Of a DNA stretch of 6,362 nt, positions 1 to 6,297 are shown piece by piece (positions within the stretch are counted from its first letter, which is position 1; every line of letters begins with the position of its first letter). The position numbers were made by a program, and so were the translations under genes. The notes beneath the pieces were generated by a model. That model was not told the DNA's origin, made no database searches, and saw only the letters and a program-made list of their open reading frames with translations. The stretch comes from a bacterium (GTDB lineage: Bacteria; SZUA-182), in contig QIFF01000021.1 of NCBI GenBank assembly GCA_003230635.1, positions 1-6,362 of the forward strand. The letters run 5' to 3'.

Positions 1-707
1 AAACGGGGCTGATCAGGGTCAATTTCCCTGGGGTGAAGATAAAAGAGAAAGGATTGTCTTCTCTTCAACAACCTTAGTATGCCGGCCTTGAATATCGGGT
101 AGGGAAACAACCGGAAATAGCCGCCGCCGCCCCAGGGCAGGGAAAGACCCAACAGGTTGAGAGTCGGGACGGTTACTTCCCAGAAACCCGGCTCCAACTC
201 AATAATATCATCGTCCGGGCTAAGCTGGTAATTATTGAGCCTGCCGTAGCGGTCATGCCAGGAAACGGGGTAAAGACTGGAATCATAGAGGAAACCCTCT
301 TCCTGCAAGATTTTTATCGCCCAGTCGGTTATGGAAAAATTGGAAGCCCGATAGCCAATTACTCTTTCCCCTGTTATGTCTTCCAATAGAGCCTTAGCCC
401 TTTTAACATCATCTCGGAAGTCCGCTTTGCTCAGTCTATAAATAAGTTGATGGTTATAACCGTGGCAGGCGATTTCATGCCCCTTGCCCTGTATTTCCGT
501 CACCAGATGGGGATAACGTTGGGCCACCCAGCCCAGGACAAAGAAGGTTCCCTTGACCTTATACCTTTCCAGCAGAGCAAGTAACTTCTTCAGGTTGTCG
601 TTTATCCGTGGGGCTTGAAGTTCCCATTCTTGTCGGGGTATCGCCAGGTTTTGACTATGAAACCACTCCTCAACATCTACGGTTAAAAGACCAGGGGGGC
701 TGCTCAC
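1..707 (-). CDS. XrtA/PEP-CTERM-type polysaccharide deacetylase, partial at 3' end
   Basis: My translation from a GTG at 707 gives 235 residues before the left window edge; the frame stays open, so the C-terminus is missing. NodB-fold (carbohydrate esterase 4) landmarks are in order: TVDVEEWFH (residues 9-17, D11 as the first metal/catalytic Asp), KGTFFVLGW (52-60), the metal-binding HGYNH (82-86), GYRA (118-121, R120), YDSSLYP (141-147) and FYLHPREIDPDQPR (222-235, H225). The HDRYG, LPWGGGGYFR and LHPxEIDPDQPR stretches mark the subfamily with a DUF3473 tail found in exosortase-linked exopolysaccharide loci (TIGR03006-like). Relatives are about 280 residues, so roughly 45 are cut off. Expected role: hydrolysis of N-acetyl groups on an extracellular or lipid-linked glycan; no signal peptide is seen. 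The start is one base after the upstream sugar transferase stop, with an AGGAG eight bases upstream, implying translational coupling. The family call is firm; the substrate is unknown. Confidence 0.93.
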   Translation of the reverse strand, partial: MSSPPGLLTVDVEEWFHSQNLAIPRQEWELQAPRINDNLKKLLALLERYKVKGTFFVLGWVAQRYPHLVTEIQGKGHEIACHGYNHQLIYRLSKADFRDDVKRAKALLEDITGERVIGYRASNFSITDWAIKILQEEGFLYDSSLYPVSWHDRYGRLNNYQLSPDDDIIELEPGFWEVTVPTLNLLGLSLPWGGGGYFRLFPYPIFKAGILRLLKRRQSFLFYLHPREIDPDQPR

Positions 708-708
708 C

Positions 709-2163
709 CTAAGCTCTCCTCCAATGCATCATGCCTTTGAAAACTGCGGGAATTGTCAAGATGAGAATTTTCAAATCAAGGGCTAATGACCAGTTGTCTA
801 TATATTCTAAGTCCATCTTCACCCACTCCTCGAAATCCGGTTGGTATCTTTTCGTTACCTGCCAGAGACAGACAATCCCCGGCCTGAAGCTGAGCCTTCT
901 TCTTTGCCACCTTTCATAACCCGCTACCTCCTCAAACAAGGGCGGGCGTGGCCCCACCAGGGACATGTCGCCAATTAATACATTCCAAAACTGGGGCAGT
1001 TCGTCCAGGCTGAATTTTCTGATGAACTTTCCTGCCCTGGTAAGCCTGGGGTCAGACCTGGAATGAAATACCGGTCCACTCCCCTCGTTCAGTGCCTTCA
1101 TTCCCTCAAGCATCTCCTCAGCCCCAACCACCATTGTTCTAAACTTATACATAGTAAATTCCCGGCCATTTCTCCCGGTCCTTTCCTGTTTGAAAATGAC
1201 CGGGCCGGATGAGGTAAGCTTGATCGCCAGAAATACCAGCAAAAAGAGGGGAGAGAGGACTGCCACGAGAACAGCGGAAATCACTATATCCATTCCCCGT
1301 TTGATAAACAGTCCCCCGGGCTGGGAGGGAGTACTTACCAAGGAAAGCAAGGGAGTGTTGCCAAATTCGGTGAGTTTGGGGTGGGCTATGCTGATATTGA
1401 AAAAGTCAAGGGGCAAATGGGCTCTCACTCCTACATCTTCACAAATAAGAACGTATTTTTCCAGCTTGTCCATCCATTTCCTCGGCAGACAAAAAACCAC
1501 TTCGTCAATTACGTTATTGTCAAGGATTTCTTGCAAGTCATCAAAGGAACCGATAACCTTTTTGCCGGCGACTTCCCGGCCCACCCGTTCAGGTTCGTCC
1601 ACAAAACCAAGGAGCCTTAACCCCCATTCACTGTGCTTCTCCAATAACTCGGCAAAGCGTATGGCCCGTACGCCTGAGCCAACTATCAGAAATTGCCGAT
1701 AATTATAGCCCTTTTCCCTTATCGCATGGAGAAAAAAGAGGATGGCAAATTTCTCAAGCAACAAAAACAGTAAGCTGGTAACAAAAATCAGCAGGAAAAG
1801 CCCCCGGTTAAATTGCTCGGCCTCGATAATGAATACAATCGTGCCAAAGAACGTGGCAGCTATCGCCACCGCCTTGAAAACTGTCCAAGCCAGCTCAGGA
1901 TATGAGGTTTTCCTTATAGAATAATAAGCCTCAAAGGAACGGAGCGCAAAAACCCAGTAAATAGCTCCCACCAAGATATAAAATGTATACATATCAGTAG
2001 GATAGACCTGCAAAGGAATTTCAATTCCCGCAAATTGATAAATAAAGTCGGTCATTGGCACCCAATGTTGAAGCTCAACAGAAACAACAAAGGCAAGACT
2101 CACCAAACAAAAATCCAGTAACATGTGCAAGCGGCCGAAGATTTTGGCTTGTGTTTGAAACAT
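709..2163 (-). CDS. Polyprenyl-phosphate sugar-1-phosphate transferase (exopolysaccharide-initiating enzyme)
   Basis: A 484-residue polyprenyl glycosylphosphotransferase of the WbaP/WcaJ type (TIGR03025-like). It moves a sugar-1-phosphate from a nucleotide sugar to undecaprenyl phosphate at the inner face of the membrane, the first step of glycan assembly. Four hydrophobic segments lie at about 14-30, 58-73, 94-113 and 122-146. A Rossmann-like domain follows (FLIVGSGVRA at 158-167, GFVDE at 186-190). The catalytic domain starts at KRGMDI (288-293) with its membrane-embedded helix (about 293-315), then FKQERTGRNG (324-333), MYKFRTM (338-344), SLDELPQFWN (385-394, with the D387-E388 dyad expected to be catalytic), GDMSLVGPRPPL (398-409) and RPGIVCLWQV (427-436). 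Length and all core motifs are normal, so the gene looks intact. The ATG at 2163 has a weak TAGGT eight bases upstream and lies 15 bases after the previous gene. The donor sugar (glucose, galactose or other) cannot be told from sequence alone. Confidence 0.96.
   Translation of the reverse strand: MFQTQAKIFGRLHMLLDFCLVSLAFVVSVELQHWVPMTDFIYQFAGIEIPLQVYPTDMYTFYILVGAIYWVFALRSFEAYYSIRKTSYPELAWTVFKAVAIAATFFGTIVFIIEAEQFNRGLFLLIFVTSLLFLLLEKFAILFFLHAIREKGYNYRQFLIVGSGVRAIRFAELLEKHSEWGLRLLGFVDEPERVGREVAGKKVIGSFDDLQEILDNNVIDEVVFCLPRKWMDKLEKYVLICEDVGVRAHLPLDFFNISIAHPKLTEFGNTPLLSLVSTPSQPGGLFIKRGMDIVISAVLVAVLSPLFLLVFLAIKLTSSGPVIFKQERTGRNGREFTMYKFRTMVVGAEEMLEGMKALNEGSGPVFHSRSDPRLTRAGKFIRKFSLDELPQFWNVLIGDMSLVGPRPPLFEEVAGYERWQRRRLSFRPGIVCLWQVTKRYQPDFEEWVKMDLEYIDNWSLALDLKILILTIPAVFKGMMHWRRA
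716..720 (-). promoter_or_regulatory. Ribosome binding site of the deacetylase
   Basis: AGGAG on the minus strand lies eight bases upstream of the GTG at 707 and inside the last codons of the preceding sugar transferase gene. It decides the GTG start, because no ATG is found in this frame near the conserved TVDVEEW motif. Confidence 0.7.
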
Positions 2164-2178
2164 AGCTGAAAACCTATG

Positions 2179-3300
2179 TTAAGGGGCAGAGTTTTCTACA
2201 ACCTGCCTGTATACCGACAGCGTTTCCCGGGTAATTCGGTCCCAGTCAAAATTTTTTCTAATATATTCTATATTGTCAGTTTCAGTCTCCGGCGGGGACT
2301 GCATAAAATGAGTAAGTTTTGCCCTCAAGGCACCTACATCCGCGCTCGGAAAGATAATTTCCTGCTCAGCGATTAACTCCAGATGGGGAGGGATATCGCT
2401 AGCCAAAACGGCAAGCCCATAACTCATAGCCTCTAACAGGGTAATAGGAAGCCCTTCATGGTAAGAAGGAATTACGAAAATACCCGCGTTAGAATATATT
2501 TCCAACAGGGGATTGCCGGTGAGGAAGCCAGTCATTACAATCCGCGAATCCTCGGCCGCACTCTTCTTTAACGAACGACTGTATTCATCCTCATGATCGG
2601 CACCGCCTACAATCACCAGCCGCCAATCCGTGGGTATTTCTTTGTAGGCCTCGATAAGGTCATGAAACCCCTTTTCCTTGACCAACCTCCCCACCCCCAA
2701 CACATATTTGCCTGCCGTTAACCCGTATTGGTTTAGGGCCTTCCCGGGAGCCAATTTTTCCGGGATTACCACCCCGTTGGGAATCTTTGCCGAATTTTTG
2801 GCATAATGCTCTTTCATAAATACTTGCAGATAGCCGGAAACGGAAATAACCGCTGAGCTAAAGCGGGCGCCACACCACTCTCCCAGCCGCAACACCCCTC
2901 TGCCGAACCTCCCCCATTTGGGGCGCTGATAGTCCTGACTATGATAGGTCATTATTACCGGCAAGCCAAGGAGTCTAACCAAAGGGGTCAGCAGGGCCGG
3001 CCCTATGTCGTGAATATGAACTAAATCAAACTGCTTGCGATGGATCGCCACCTGCATTAGGGCCAAAAAGGTATGCAGAATTGTTTCCAGGCTTTTTCCC
3101 CGAATAATAGGTAAGGGGATAATCTCAACCCCTTTATAATTTTTTAAATCAGAATCGACATACCCTTTCCGGGCATAAACAGTTGCCCGCACCCCAAACT
3201 TTGTCAACCGGGGATACAATTCCTGACAATGACGCTCCACCCCGCCTTGTACTCCAGGAAACCCCCTGGTTCCTAAAACAGCCACCCGAATGCTCTTCAT
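2179..3300 (-). CDS. GT4-family glycosyltransferase, GT-B fold (DUF1972-like N-terminus)
   Basis: A 373-residue cytoplasmic retaining glycosyltransferase that would add one sugar from a nucleotide donor to the lipid-linked chain. The N-terminal acceptor domain opens with VLGTRGFPGVQGGVERH (8-24), the glycine-rich loop typical of the DUF1972/rhamnosyltransferase-like branch of GT4. VHIHDIG (94-100) and TYHSQDY (118-124) follow. The C-terminal donor domain holds LGVGRLVKEKGFHDLI (201-216), VGGAD (231-235), VMTGFL (255-260) and the E-x7-E signature in YHEGLPITLLEAMSYG (E282 and E290). Length is normal and nothing appears broken. The ATG at 3300 has TAGGT five bases upstream; it lies 23 bases after the radical SAM gene and 15 before the sugar transferase, so it is clearly in the operon. 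Donor and acceptor are unknown. Confidence 0.94.
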   Translation of the reverse strand: MKSIRVAVLGTRGFPGVQGGVERHCQELYPRLTKFGVRATVYARKGYVDSDLKNYKGVEIIPLPIIRGKSLETILHTFLALMQVAIHRKQFDLVHIHDIGPALLTPLVRLLGLPVIMTYHSQDYQRPKWGRFGRGVLRLGEWCGARFSSAVISVSGYLQVFMKEHYAKNSAKIPNGVVIPEKLAPGKALNQYGLTAGKYVLGVGRLVKEKGFHDLIEAYKEIPTDWRLVIVGGADHEDEYSRSLKKSAAEDSRIVMTGFLTGNPLLEIYSNAGIFVIPSYHEGLPITLLEAMSYGLAVLASDIPPHLELIAEQEIIFPSADVGALRAKLTHFMQSPPETETDNIEYIRKNFDWDRITRETLSVYRQVVENSAP

Positions 3301-3323
3301 ATACTACCTACAACCCTTATCCT

Positions 3324-4313
3324 TCAACAACTTTGGGAGTAAAGTTTCCAGCCCCAATTTTCATCTTCTAAGCATTTGCTGCGGTTTTTTATTATCCATC
3401 TGGTTGGGACCGAAATGGCTTTCTTCATTGCCGGGGAAGCGCTGCCGATCATCCAGCATTCTTTATCACATTTACTCACCAGTTCTCTTACCCTCTTGGC
3501 GTCAGGGCCGATCCAGATTTCGTGAAAATTCTTTTCTTTTATATTACCCATGCTCTCTTCCAGCGCATTGCAGGGACGAATCTCCCCAAACGGATCCAGG
3601 AAGAAGACATCAGACCCCATCTCACAAGGAAGAAATCTCTTCCCGCCGTAGATGCGATTTATTAATCCATAATTAAAATAGGCCCGGTACCAATTTTTTA
3701 AGCGCCAGGTCTTGAAAAACTCACTCACTAACTTACTGAATTCTTTCGCCACCATTTCTTTGTCTTTAATTTCATTATCCATCTTGTGAAAATAATAGGA
3801 GTTGTGCACAACCGCGGTGGCAAACTCCAATTTCATCGCGTAAGCCAGCTTGTACAACTCCAAGAGGTCCCTGGCGTTTCTATCGGAAACCGTAATGCCA
3901 AAACCGATATCCTTCATCCCCATATGCTTTAATTCAAGCAGTGTCCTCAATCCATTATCAAACCCATCCTTGATACCCCTTAACTCATCATTGGCTTTGG
4001 GCAAACCTTCAATGCTGATCCTGATACCGATATTCCGGTGTTTTTTAGCCAGAGCGATAATCCGTTCACTAAAAAAACCGTTGGTGCTGATTACTACCCG
4101 CTGCGCTTTCCTTTTGGCGATTTTTACAATTTCTTCAATATCCTTCCTTAAGAAAGGCTCTCCCCCGGTAATGTTAATAAATTTTAAGTCGCCCGGAATT
4201 TTCTCAATATCCTGAAGGCTGATTTCTTCTTCCGTTTTGGTAGGATATTGCCACGTATTGCACATATAGCATTTAGCATTACACCTGTAGGTAACCCCGA
4301 TTATGCCTTCCAT
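3324..4313 (-). CDS. Radical SAM enzyme with SPASM/twitch-like C-terminal cysteines
   Basis: A 329-residue radical SAM protein. The [4Fe-4S] motif CNAKCYMC (C11, C15, C18) starts close to the N-terminus, followed by NITGGEPFLRKD (47-58, the GGE SAM-contact motif), VVISTNGF (73-80) and RISIEGLP (98-105). The C-terminal part carries C230, C248, C282 and C286, with the pattern FFLDPFGEIRPCNALEES and MGNIKEKNFHEIW, which resembles the SPASM or shorter twitch domain that binds an auxiliary Fe-S cluster. The ATG at 4313 is well supported: TGA closes the frame five codons upstream and GAGG lies nine bases before the start. It lies between two glycosyltransferase genes with gaps of 58 and 23 bases. 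Related proteins occur in polysaccharide clusters without a settled function; oxidation, epimerisation or other radical modification of a sugar or substituent is inference. No small precursor peptide gene was seen beside it, which argues weakly against a RiPP role. Confidence 0.93.
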   Translation of the reverse strand: MEGIIGVTYRCNAKCYMCNTWQYPTKTEEEISLQDIEKIPGDLKFINITGGEPFLRKDIEEIVKIAKRKAQRVVISTNGFFSERIIALAKKHRNIGIRISIEGLPKANDELRGIKDGFDNGLRTLLELKHMGMKDIGFGITVSDRNARDLLELYKLAYAMKLEFATAVVHNSYYFHKMDNEIKDKEMVAKEFSKLVSEFFKTWRLKNWYRAYFNYGLINRIYGGKRFLPCEMGSDVFFLDPFGEIRPCNALEESMGNIKEKNFHEIWIGPDAKRVRELVSKCDKECWMIGSASPAMKKAISVPTRWIIKNRSKCLEDENWGWKLYSQSC

Positions 4314-4371
4314 AAATTCACAACCTCACGGGTAAGTGTAAACAACCTCTTATAACGGTCCCTTGCGCACA

Positions 4372-5604
4372 TTAGCAAAGCAATCTCCGATATATGTTTG
4401 TTAAAGTTTCATAATGCTGTTTACTGTTGTATTGTAGTTCGGCTTTTCTCCTGGCATTCTTACCCATTTCAATAATTTTATTTGGGTTGCTAATCAAGGA
4501 AGCAATCTTTTGCGCCAGGATATGAGCATTTTTAGGTTCAAAGAGGTAACCGCTGACCCCGTCATCAATTTGCTCAGGTATTCCCCCAATATTGGCACCA
4601 ATCACCGGCTTTCCGTAAGCAAACGCTTCTAGAACAACATAAGGAAAATTCTCGTACCATTCTGAGGGAACAATGATAAACATAGCTCCTTTTATAATTT
4701 CTTCTAATTCTTTCCCCGTTCGGTAACCTAACATCTCTACACTATTTTCTAATCCATTGGCGGCTATATACCTGATGATTTCTCCCTTCAGCGGCCCTTC
4801 TCCAACAATCTTCAGCTTGGCCGTTAACTTAAGGGAGCCTACCGCCTTCAGCAAGGTCAAAATACCCTTCTCTCTGGATAACCTTCCTAGACACAAAAAA
4901 TAATCAGCATGCGCATAACTTGGTCTTGTTTTTTCAATATCAATAAAGTTTGGGATATAAACGACTTTATCCTTATCAAACCCATATTCTATAAGCTTAT
5001 TACGCAGGAAATTGCTTGGGGTAATGAAACAATCTATGAGTTTGTAGATTCCGGCTGCCCGGTGGATATAAAATGTCAGAGCAGCCATAATACTGGCCGA
5101 CAAAGACCCCTTTTTACAGCGAGTGGATATCACCTTATAATATCTGTTCCCCTTACAATCCTCACATATCCTATTATTATTTAAAAAGAGCGTATTTGGG
5201 CAAATCGCCTCATAATCATGAACCGTCCACACCACAGGCAAATTGAAGCTCTTGGCGGAATAAAGAACAGATGGACTCAACTGGTGATGGAAATTCTGAA
5301 CATGGACTAACTGTGGTTTTTCCGCTTCAATCAACCTGTCCAGATTTTTTTTTGCTTCGCTGCAATAGATAGTTCTAGAGATTACCTTCAAAGCATTACG
5401 CAGATTTATCTTTGCTAACATTTTTTCAAAATCAATATTAGAAACGAAGTAGTTGCTGTAATTGGAAGGAAGGTTTTTAGGATGCCGCATTGAAAACGGA
5501 ATAACCTCATGCCCTTCGCTTTTCAGCAGGTTTGAGACTTCAAAATAGTACCTTTCGCTGCCCCCCCGTAAATAATGGAAGTTGTTGATTTGTAAAATCT
5601 TCAT
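4372..5604 (-). CDS. GT4-family glycosyltransferase with central four-cysteine insertion
   Basis: A 410-residue GT-B glycosyltransferase of the GT4 type, expected in the cytoplasm adding a sugar to the growing repeat unit. The N-terminal domain starts ILQINNFHYLRGGSERYY (3-20), with the glycine loop, then LVHVQNFHHQLSPS (99-112) and WTVHDYEAICPN (126-137). Between the halves lies a Cys-rich segment with C135, C147, C150 and C163, a spacing common in one branch of GT4 enzymes (HDYxxxCP...CxxC...C) and suggestive of a metal site. The donor domain shows CLGRLSREKG (238-247), IVGEGPL (266-272), the E-x7-E motif at E318 and E326 (YENFPYVVLEAFAYG) and NIGGIPE (338-344). Length is normal. The ATG at 5604 has GGAG eleven bases upstream. 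It lies 43 bases after the methyltransferase and 58 before the radical SAM gene. Two homopolymer runs lie in the frame: seven G at codons 13-15 and nine A at codons 84-87. Substrates are unknown. Confidence 0.94.
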   Translation of the reverse strand: MKILQINNFHYLRGGSERYYFEVSNLLKSEGHEVIPFSMRHPKNLPSNYSNYFVSNIDFEKMLAKINLRNALKVISRTIYCSEAKKNLDRLIEAEKPQLVHVQNFHHQLSPSVLYSAKSFNLPVVWTVHDYEAICPNTLFLNNNRICEDCKGNRYYKVISTRCKKGSLSASIMAALTFYIHRAAGIYKLIDCFITPSNFLRNKLIEYGFDKDKVVYIPNFIDIEKTRPSYAHADYFLCLGRLSREKGILTLLKAVGSLKLTAKLKIVGEGPLKGEIIRYIAANGLENSVEMLGYRTGKELEEIIKGAMFIIVPSEWYENFPYVVLEAFAYGKPVIGANIGGIPEQIDDGVSGYLFEPKNAHILAQKIASLISNPNKIIEMGKNARRKAELQYNSKQHYETLTNIYRRLLC

Positions 5605-5647
5605 CTATCTATATACTCCGGTTCTTTTAATAACCTTCTTCTTCCCT

Positions 5648-6283
5648 CTAAAGGGGCTTCTGAAACTCAACCACCACCGTATTCATTAACTTCCTGGGTT
5701 TCAGGGCTTCCATAATTTTGTCGTATAATCTAGCTAATATCCTAACTAGATAAAATCTCCTAAGATGGCTTTCCAGGCCCGAATAATACTTAACCTTAAG
5801 GGTTCGAAAACCGGCTTTTTGAAAAATCTCAATTAGGGTGTCGACGTTCTTAAATGCATAACGAGTCTCCCAGGGGTCTTTCCCTCCATGGAAAAAAGAC
5901 TTTACTCTCTTATGAAATTTAAGTGACACCAACTTAGCCAACACAAACTCCGGCGCAGTTGGATTTGAAAAAGTGGTTGCAAATATACCGGAAGGTTTCA
6001 AAACGCGGTAGATTTCACTAGCCGCCGCCGGCACGTTGGGAACGTACTCTAATACATAACAAGCAAATGCTGCAATATATTTATCAGATCCTACCGCAGG
6101 CATGGACTCAATCGAATAATGATAAATATCTCCCATATATTCTGCGCTTATCTGGTGTTTTTCTATATCAACACGGTCGCAAACAAAGGAATACTTATCG
6201 CTGAGCAAGGATTCATCTATAATAATATCCTTACCTGCACCAATGTTTATAATGCTAAGAACCTTTTTGCTGCCTACATTCAA
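5648..6283 (-). CDS. Class I SAM-dependent methyltransferase, probably 5'-truncated by an IS30-type insertion
   Basis: The open frame encodes 211 residues of a Rossmann-fold methyltransferase (Methyltransf_11-like). Motif I, INIGAGKD, is at 12-19; the acidic ribose-binding Asp is in VDIEKH (D39); MGDI is at 50-53; the post-motif region CYVLEYVPNVPAAASEIYRVLKPSGIF spans 75-101. It probably methylates a sugar or lipid-linked glycan intermediate, judging only from its neighbours. The start is suspect: the only start-like codon before motif I is a TTG at 6283, which overlaps the stop of the transposase and falls inside the likely IS terminal repeat; no good ribosome binding site precedes it. Related enzymes usually carry some 30-50 residues ahead of motif I, which are absent here. 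The next in-frame ATG is M50, after motif I. I infer that the insertion removed the natural start, so the gene may be a pseudogene or be expressed as a shortened protein. The 3' end is intact, with a TAG stop 43 bases before the next gene. Confidence 0.8.
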   Translation of the reverse strand: MNVGSKKVLSIINIGAGKDIIIDESLLSDKYSFVCDRVDIEKHQISAEYMGDIYHYSIESMPAVGSDKYIAAFACYVLEYVPNVPAAASEIYRVLKPSGIFATTFSNPTAPEFVLAKLVSLKFHKRVKSFFHGGKDPWETRYAFKNVDTLIEIFQKAGFRTLKVKYYSGLESHLRRFYLVRILARLYDKIMEALKPRKLMNTVVVEFQKPL

Positions 6284-6297
6284 GCTCGAAGTGCAAC
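6273..6297 (-). repeat. Probable right terminal inverted repeat of the IS30-family element
   Basis: Read on the minus strand, this stretch starts GTTGC and ends TTGAATGTA plus two G. From memory, the IS30 terminal repeat read inward-to-outward also shows GTTGC, then about ten variable bases, then TTGAAT and TA, and IS30-family transposase genes commonly end within this repeat, as here. The exact outer boundary is uncertain by a few bases, and the partner repeat and the 2-3 base target duplication lie outside the window. Confidence 0.55.

Noticed and set aside
694..699. Run of six C just after the deacetylase GTG, considered as a phase-variable tract
   Set aside because: Six bases is too short to be notable, and it encodes part of an unremarkable Ser-Pro-Pro stretch.
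1190..1702. Plus-strand open frame of about 170 codons
   Set aside because: It lies wholly antisense to the sugar transferase gene, whose motifs are complete. The translation has no recognisable domain.
3301..3323. Possible small precursor peptide gene beside the radical SAM gene
   Set aside because: The gap is only 23 bases here and 58 bases on the other side (4314-4371), with no room for a peptide gene, and neither gap holds a separate reading frame with a ribosome binding site.
3290..3676. Plus-strand open frame of about 128 codons
   Set aside because: It is antisense to the radical SAM gene's C-terminal region and the start of the neighbouring glycosyltransferase; low-complexity Ser/Arg-rich translation without a family match.
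3850..4215. Plus-strand open frame of about 121 codons
   Set aside because: It is antisense to the radical SAM core, and its hydrophobic look simply mirrors Lys/Glu-rich codons on the other strand.
5640..5660. Small CCCT/AGGG hairpin between the methyltransferase and glycosyltransferase, considered as a terminator
   Set aside because: The stem is only four base pairs and has no following T run on the coding strand, so it would not end transcription.
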